A stretch of DNA of 64,000 nucleotides from contig UESW01001782.1 of the NCBI GenBank assembly GCA_900491605.1, positions 52,118 through 116,117 of the forward strand, given 5' to 3'. Shown here in pieces: positions 59,830 through 64,000 of this stretch. The translations under genes and the position numbers were made by a program. The notes beneath the pieces were generated by a model, which saw only the letters and a program-made list of their open reading frames with translations, ran no database searches and had not been told where the DNA came from. Position 1 is the stretch's first letter. Each line of letters starts with the position of its first letter. The DNA is from Calamus simplicifolius. Its lineage: Eukaryota; Streptophyta; Magnoliopsida; Arecales; Arecaceae.

Positions 59830-60468
59830 CTATATGGGATGTGTTGGTGAGTCGAAGTGTCTCTATACTTCTTGGCAAGACCAAAGTCAATAATATACAC
59901 CTAAAAGTAGAAGGCATACTATGTTAGATGATACACTGATCCTGATGCAATCCTTAAAAAAGAGCAGCATAAAAAGATTTTGTGGTCTACCTAATTTGCT
60001 CGCCTTCCCAAGCCCATCAGAAAATTATCTGGTTTAATATCCCGATGAAGAAAATATTTACCATGAACAAACTCTACTCGGTTGATCTAATGAAACATCA
60101 AGGCTGATTATAAATTGAGCAAAAAACTTATGAATAAAAAGTATCAAAAAATATCAAATAATACCATCTGATCAGCTAGCACTAGCACAGACTTCAAAGA
60201 AAGCTTTCCACTGCATAAGTTAAAAATATCTTCAAGGCTTGGTCCCAATAAATCCAGGACAAGAACATTATAGTCACCTTCAACACCAAACCATCGCACA
60301 TTTGGAATTCCAGCTGCCAAAATAAAAAGAAGAAATACAAAGACCCCGTGAATAATATAAACAAATTTTTAAAAAGGGTAAACAGGAATTCTAATTACTT
60401 CCTCCTTGTAAAATTCTATACAGCTTTGATTCGTATAGCAGCTGCGGATGCTTTGTTTTGATATTTTC
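59830..60468 (-). pseudogene. Captured fragment of casein kinase 1 (CK1/CKL) gene with four exons
   Basis: The minus-strand exons are 60468-60399 (ENIKTKHPQLLYESKLYRIL), 60313-60165 (GIPNVRWFGVEGDYNVLVLD, LLGPSLEDIFNLCSGKLSLK), 60086-59991 (INRVEFVHGKYFLHRDIKPD, NFLMGLGRRAN) and 59900-59830 (VYIIDFGLAKKYRD, STHQHIPYR). All have GT..AG borders and the phases join correctly. Together they cover the middle of the Ser/Thr kinase domain from just after the ATP loop to just after DFG. The HRDIKPDN catalytic loop is intact. The Gln codon that ends the third exon is TAG, a nonsense change, and both ends of the gene are missing. CK1 proteins act in the nucleus, in the cytosol and at plasmodesmata; this copy cannot be active. 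Confidence 0.92.
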
Positions 60469-61256
60469 CTGATCAAAAAGAATGATGCATCATAACCAAC
60501 TCTATCATAATATTGAAGTGACTAAAATGTAAATAAGCATTTTTCTAACATGCGTTTTACAATAGTGGCATCTCCACTACCAATATGCAGTAACTAATTT
60601 TAATTCATGGCACTAAAGATGGAGAAATCACATTATCATACCTTAACTGATCAAATAAATAAATCAGTCAAATAATTGCGAAACTAATGGTGTTTCCTTA
60701 GTCTTGTGAAAACAAAAAACTATGTTAATACATCAAAAATGGCCAGACTAGTAAAAATTTCAGTTTACCACAACATATTGGGAAAAAAGAAAAACCTAGA
60801 GGAGATGTTATATGAGATTCAGTATGGTTCTCATATCAAAGAAACCTCATTATGTTTATGCCAGTTAAGTTGCTCTTTAATCAAATTACCTTGTTTCCTT
60901 TATAAAATTAGCTAGATAATATTCACGATTATGCATCAACAATGATATGATGATCTGTATAAAGAGTTGCAAAGGAAGGGAGCATCCTAGACAAATTGAG
61001 ACTACATTTAGCAGCATGAGCAGAAGAATTCATGCCCAGTGAATGTTTTGAGACAGAAACCAATAAAAAAGCAAATTCTTTGCAAATTTTAGCATTCACA
61101 CTATCATTTGATCTTTAACAGACTGAATGTAAAGACTGAGAGTTGTGTTAACACTTAAAATCTCCAATTCCTAAGAGCATGCAATAGCAAGGAACTAGTT
61201 GAGCTTTCCGATCATTCATAATGAGAATTTAAGGGAAGTATTCTCCTTTCAAGAAG
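60469..61256. other. Interior of Pack-CACTA, unassigned
   Basis: AT-rich DNA between the CK1 and F-box fragments. A plus-strand frame at 60706-60915 has no recognised family. It could be an intron or flank of either captured gene. Confidence 0.4.
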
Positions 61257-62110
61257 TCACACCTTAACAAGTTCATTGTAGTGTGTCGGGTGTAAACTAC
61301 TGTCATCTTCTGAATTTGAGCATATTACTACCTTGGCCTCAGCAGAAGCTTTGTTGAGTAGATAAAATAGTGGCATTGTAGTAATATGTTTGAACCAGCA
61401 TAAAGGATCAGTTTTGCTGTAGCTGGTGCCTTCCTCGCATACTGCTTCTTCTGGGATGACCAAAACCATTAACTCGAGCATGGTGGCATTCTCAAGGAAG
61501 AATTTCATCAACTCCATCTCATTCTTGTGCCCCTTGAAGCTTTTCATCTTTATTGTTTTGAGATTACCAAAATCACATATCAGAGGCTCTTCTGCTGGCA
61601 GTGCTAAGAATATTTTCATCGAGGGATCTCTATTTTCATGAGGGAGCTGCATGTTCAAATTGGTATAACAAAGATGAATTATATGATGGGTTCCTCAAGA
61701 AAGACATGACAAACTTCTACGTATTAAAGGATGAGGCTCCTACTTCTATGAAAATTTTATTCAGACAGGGACACTGGCATTTCCCAAAGAAGCCATAGAC
61801 ATCAGAGAGATTACTTTCAGTCATTTGCTCCATGAGAAGTTGTAGTTCTTGCAGATTCCCGAACACCATTGGATTAGATCCCATTGATACAGCTATATGC
61901 TAACATGGCCAACATGAATCATATATGAAAATTATTTAAGCTAGTGGTACCCTTTATCAATGGTAATATTCAATGAAATAGCCTAAAGACATACATATGT
62001 TACCTGAATAGCACTGCTGCACAAAGTCAGGACTTTAATATTAGCAAGATATGAAGCGATCCTTAGCCAGTTCGCATGACATCGTCCAGTTTCACGAATT
62101 GTTGAGCATA
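61257..62110 (-). pseudogene. Captured fragment of an F-box/LRR-FBD protein gene
   Basis: Two minus-strand exons: about 62110-62004 (HANWLRIASYLANIKVLTLC, then SSAIQ) and 61899-61257, joined by an intron with GT (62003) and AG (acceptor GTTAG). The second exon has NPMVFGNLQELQLLMEQ, CPCLNKIFIEVGASSF and then the FBD domain (LKTIKMKSFKGHKNEMELMK, FFLENATMLELMVLV). Plant proteins of this class are candidate substrate adaptors of SCF ubiquitin ligases. The N-terminal F-box is not present. The frame breaks near 61725 after ASSFNT, although the FBD frame 61658-61257 is open to its end. Confidence 0.85.
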
Positions 62111-62448
62111 GCATTTTTTTTAAACTAAATGCTGTTTGATACTTAAAGTAGGTATTTCAATTAAGTTGTGCTTATAATCAGTCAAAAATGCATGTTCTTC
62201 ATCCTTTTCTATTTTTTAAGACAACAAAAAGCATATATCTAAGCCACAAAAAGGTTTCAAATTCAAGTGAATAAATGTGTTCTATGAACCAACAACATAA
62301 ATAAACTTTATATTGTTAAAAAATGTTGCACTGCCCTCCATTTTCGTAAACTTTGTTTTATGATATTAACTTTTATGTCTTTACCTTCCCGCTTCTCTAT
62401 TCTTTGGCTGATGGTTTGTTTTATATGCATTGCAATTGTTATAATCAG

Positions 62449-62723
62449 GCAAAGTCAATGACAATGGTGACCAGGGCAAACCTGCCACTGGAAAGGCTGG
62501 CAGTCAGGTGGTTGCTGCCGCTGCTAAGCCCAAAGCTAAGACAGAGGAATCAGTAAAGGCTGCTAAGCCCAAAGCTAAGACAGAGGAATCATTTAAGGTG
62601 ATAAACGGAAGGTAGATAATATGATGAAGATGAGGAGGATGATGAGGATGAGGAGGAAGATGGTTCTTATGAAGTATCTGATGAAGATGAGGTCTGTAAG
62701 AAGGGGAAGCAAGCAAAAACTTA
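62449..62723 (+). pseudogene. Captured fragment of a Lys-rich/acidic (nuclear-type) protein, unidentified
   Basis: After an AG acceptor (TAATCAG, 62448) the exon reads KVNDNGDQGKPATGKAGSQ followed by AAKPKAKTEESVK. A 33-bp unit, AAKPKAKTEES, is repeated twice. With one frame change near 62610 it continues into an acidic run (DEDEEDDEDEEEDGSYEV), a basic end (KKGKQAK) and a stop near 62723. Alternating Lys-rich and acidic stretches occur in nucleolar proteins, plant HD2 histone deacetylases and nuclear FKBPs; I cannot tell which. The minus-strand frame over this region is a shadow. Confidence 0.6.
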
Positions 62724-62729
62724 GGGAAA

Positions 62730-63300
62730 CCTTGCAACCATTCTCTTCTCCTTCTAATAATAAGACGGTATTCTCTGCTTAGAGCCATGGTTGATTTACT
62801 GAAGCCAGCCCTAATCGGACCAGCAATTCTCAAAGAGCACCAACAAATTCAAGAAAATCTTCCAGCAGAAATCAACAAGTAAGCAGTTGACAGAACACCA
62901 ACAATTCTTGATTAAAATTGCCAAGACCTTCGTCAACTATTCCAAAACTTCCGATTTCATCTCGAAGAATGAGCAGATCCAAATCGCATTTCAGAACGGA
63001 AAAGCTTCCAAATATATCCTTCTTCCAACGTAGAAGACTCTGCCAAAATTCGCACCTCTTTGATCAAACTACCAACCAAATATTCTCATAAGCATACAAA
63101 AATCCCACAAATATAAAGATTTTATCATGGATTCAGATATCGGCGGACCCTTGGCTCGATCAAAGTCTAAAGAAAAGAAGGGCACAATCATGTCCTTCAA
63201 CCAAAAGCTTACCAATAAATCAAAATAAAACGAAGAAAAGACAAATATTAGACACAAATAAAATCAAAACAAATTCGAAGTACTTCGAGACAATGAAACC
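62730..63300. other. Interior of Pack-CACTA, possible 5' intron DNA
   Basis: No coding domain is visible. The position, downstream on the minus strand of the GC-rich promoter-like block, suggests leader-intron sequence of a captured gene. This is an inference only. Confidence 0.35.
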
Positions 63301-63610
63301 AAGAAATAAGGATTCAAAACCCTAGATTACCGAAAATTAAGCACAACAAAGCAAGAATTTCTCCTCGAATAATAAACCCTATTTCCCGAACAAACGCGAT
63401 TGAGCCACCAGAAGAAAACTGGAGACGGAAGAAGGCGGAGCGGAGGGCGATCGAAGAGAACGGGGTTCTTGGAGGACGAGGAAGCGGAAGGGAGAAAAGA
63501 GTCGCCTCATTTGGGGAAGCGAAATCCGAGAAGGAAATCGTGTGGTTTTATTGACGTGCGGGCGATCCCTAGAGCTATCGGTTAGGAGCATTTATAGGGG
63601 GGGAATCACA
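63300..63610 (-). promoter_or_regulatory. Promoter and first-exon-like block, minus strand
   Basis: A GC-rich island of about 210 bp (63385-63590) stands in AT-rich surroundings. On the minus strand a TATA-like CTATAAATG lies near 63600-63592, about 30 bp ahead of a plausible start region. A leader-like segment then ends in CGGTAATC, a possible splice donor near 63330. Frames open on both strands here (63379-63591 minus, 63400-63585 plus) have no family signature. If active, it would drive transcription toward the F-box and CK1 fragments, which are in the same orientation. Confidence 0.45.
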
Positions 63611-63849
63611 ACCGTCGAGCTGGGGAGCATCCGGTTAGGAGAATTTAAGTTAATCATATATATAATACATAATATATAAAATAATAAAATTTAAAAATAT
63701 TTTTTATTTTTATTTTAATATTAATTCTTTTAAAAAAATATTAGACATGCAATTATTTATAATAAAAATATTATATTATTATAAATTATTAATATTTTTA
63801 TTTTACTTTCTTTTTTCTTATTTAAATAAAAAAATATTAAAAGTATAAA

Positions 63850-64000
63850 TTTGGTGGCGAAAGGGCAATCCGTCACTAATTCGTTACTAATATAGTGATG
63901 GATTGCTCTTCCATCACTAATTTTATAATGGATTAGGGATGGAAGGGCAATATGTCACTAAATTAGTGATGGATGAAGAAATCCGTCACTAAATTAGTGA
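63850..64000. repeat. CACTA-3 right subterminal repeats
   Basis: Words such as CCGTCACTAA and TAGTGATGGATT are shared with 58607-59180. The window ends inside them, so the right terminus is expected close to position 64000. Confidence 0.88.

Larger units (their letters stand above)
58595..64000. mobile_element. Pack-CACTA: CACTA-3 element carrying several host-gene fragments (right end outside window)
   Basis: It begins with the perfect CACTA terminus CACTACAAGAAA (58595-58606), followed by about 0.6 kb of subterminal repeats. The same repeat words (CCGTCACTAA, TAGTGATGGATT) return at 63850-64000, so the right terminus should lie just beyond the window. Between them there is no transposase. 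Instead there are pieces of an amino-acid permease (plus), casein kinase 1 (minus), an F-box/LRR-FBD protein (minus), a Lys/acidic nuclear-type protein (plus) and a promoter-like GC-rich 5' region (minus). Introns are kept, so the fragments were captured as genomic DNA. It must move, if at all, with proteins supplied by another element. Confidence 0.88.

Noticed and set aside
62504..62833. 109-codon minus-strand frame with His/Pro-rich stretch
   Set aside because: It is the antisense of the Lys-rich and acidic GAT/GAG repeats on the plus strand.
1..64000. tRNA, rRNA, CRISPR arrays, phage or bacterial operons
   Set aside because: Read for them and found none; the copia primer-binding site is only complementary to a tRNA end.

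Overview
This 64 kb window looks like nuclear DNA of a flowering plant. It holds CACTA (En/Spm) DNA transposons, Ty1/copia retrotransposons, MITEs, intron-bearing gene fragments and a cluster of Xa21/EFR-type (LRR-RLK subfamily XII) receptor kinases. I see no bacterial-type operons, rRNA, tRNA or CRISPR. The species cannot be fixed from the sequence. A monocot with a large repeat-rich genome, such as a palm, is plausible but is only a guess. Almost every reading frame recognised is a transposon gene or a broken gene; the accessory gene of the first CACTA element is the only one that reads open from start to stop.

Layout. (1) 1-3872: 3' part of a CACTA element, with the end of a TNP2-type transposase gene, an intact five-exon Transposase_24-type accessory gene, subterminal repeats and a canonical terminus. 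(2) 3873-8800: a CTCGAG-rich minisatellite, then unresolved repeat-like DNA. (3) 8.8-28.9 kb: a receptor-kinase pseudogene (RLK1), a degenerate tandem-repeat block (S1, then S2), a complete minus-strand copia element (15545-22296) inserted in S2, then receptor kinase RLK2 and its downstream region. (4) 29.0-31.1 kb: a truncated copia end that meets a minus-strand CACTA fragment at a single N. (5) 32.0-42.6 kb: a fragment of a plant coiled-coil protein gene split by a second copia element (32091-38483), ending in CACTA subterminal repeats and terminus. (6) 42.6-56.5 kb: two more copies of S1, one S2, receptor kinase RLK3 (duplicate of RLK2) and a truncated RLK4. (7) 58595 to the window end: a second CACTA family carrying pieces of at least four unrelated host genes (Pack-CACTA).

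How the parts relate. RLK1-4 are products of tandem or segmental duplication, and the S1/S2 repeats travelled with them. Because duplicated segments can be compared, several insertions have an intact empty site elsewhere in the window: a GAGAG target duplication for copia-1, 13 bp for a SINE-like element, 9 bp for a Mutator-type MITE, TTA for a Harbinger-type MITE and 7-8 bp for a hAT-type MITE. This gives a relative order of events. RLK2 and RLK3 carry different frameshifts but share about 690 bp of identical LRR sequence between diverged flanks, as expected from gene conversion. No new biochemical system is evident; the most interesting object is the multi-gene Pack-CACTA. All comparisons were made by eye.
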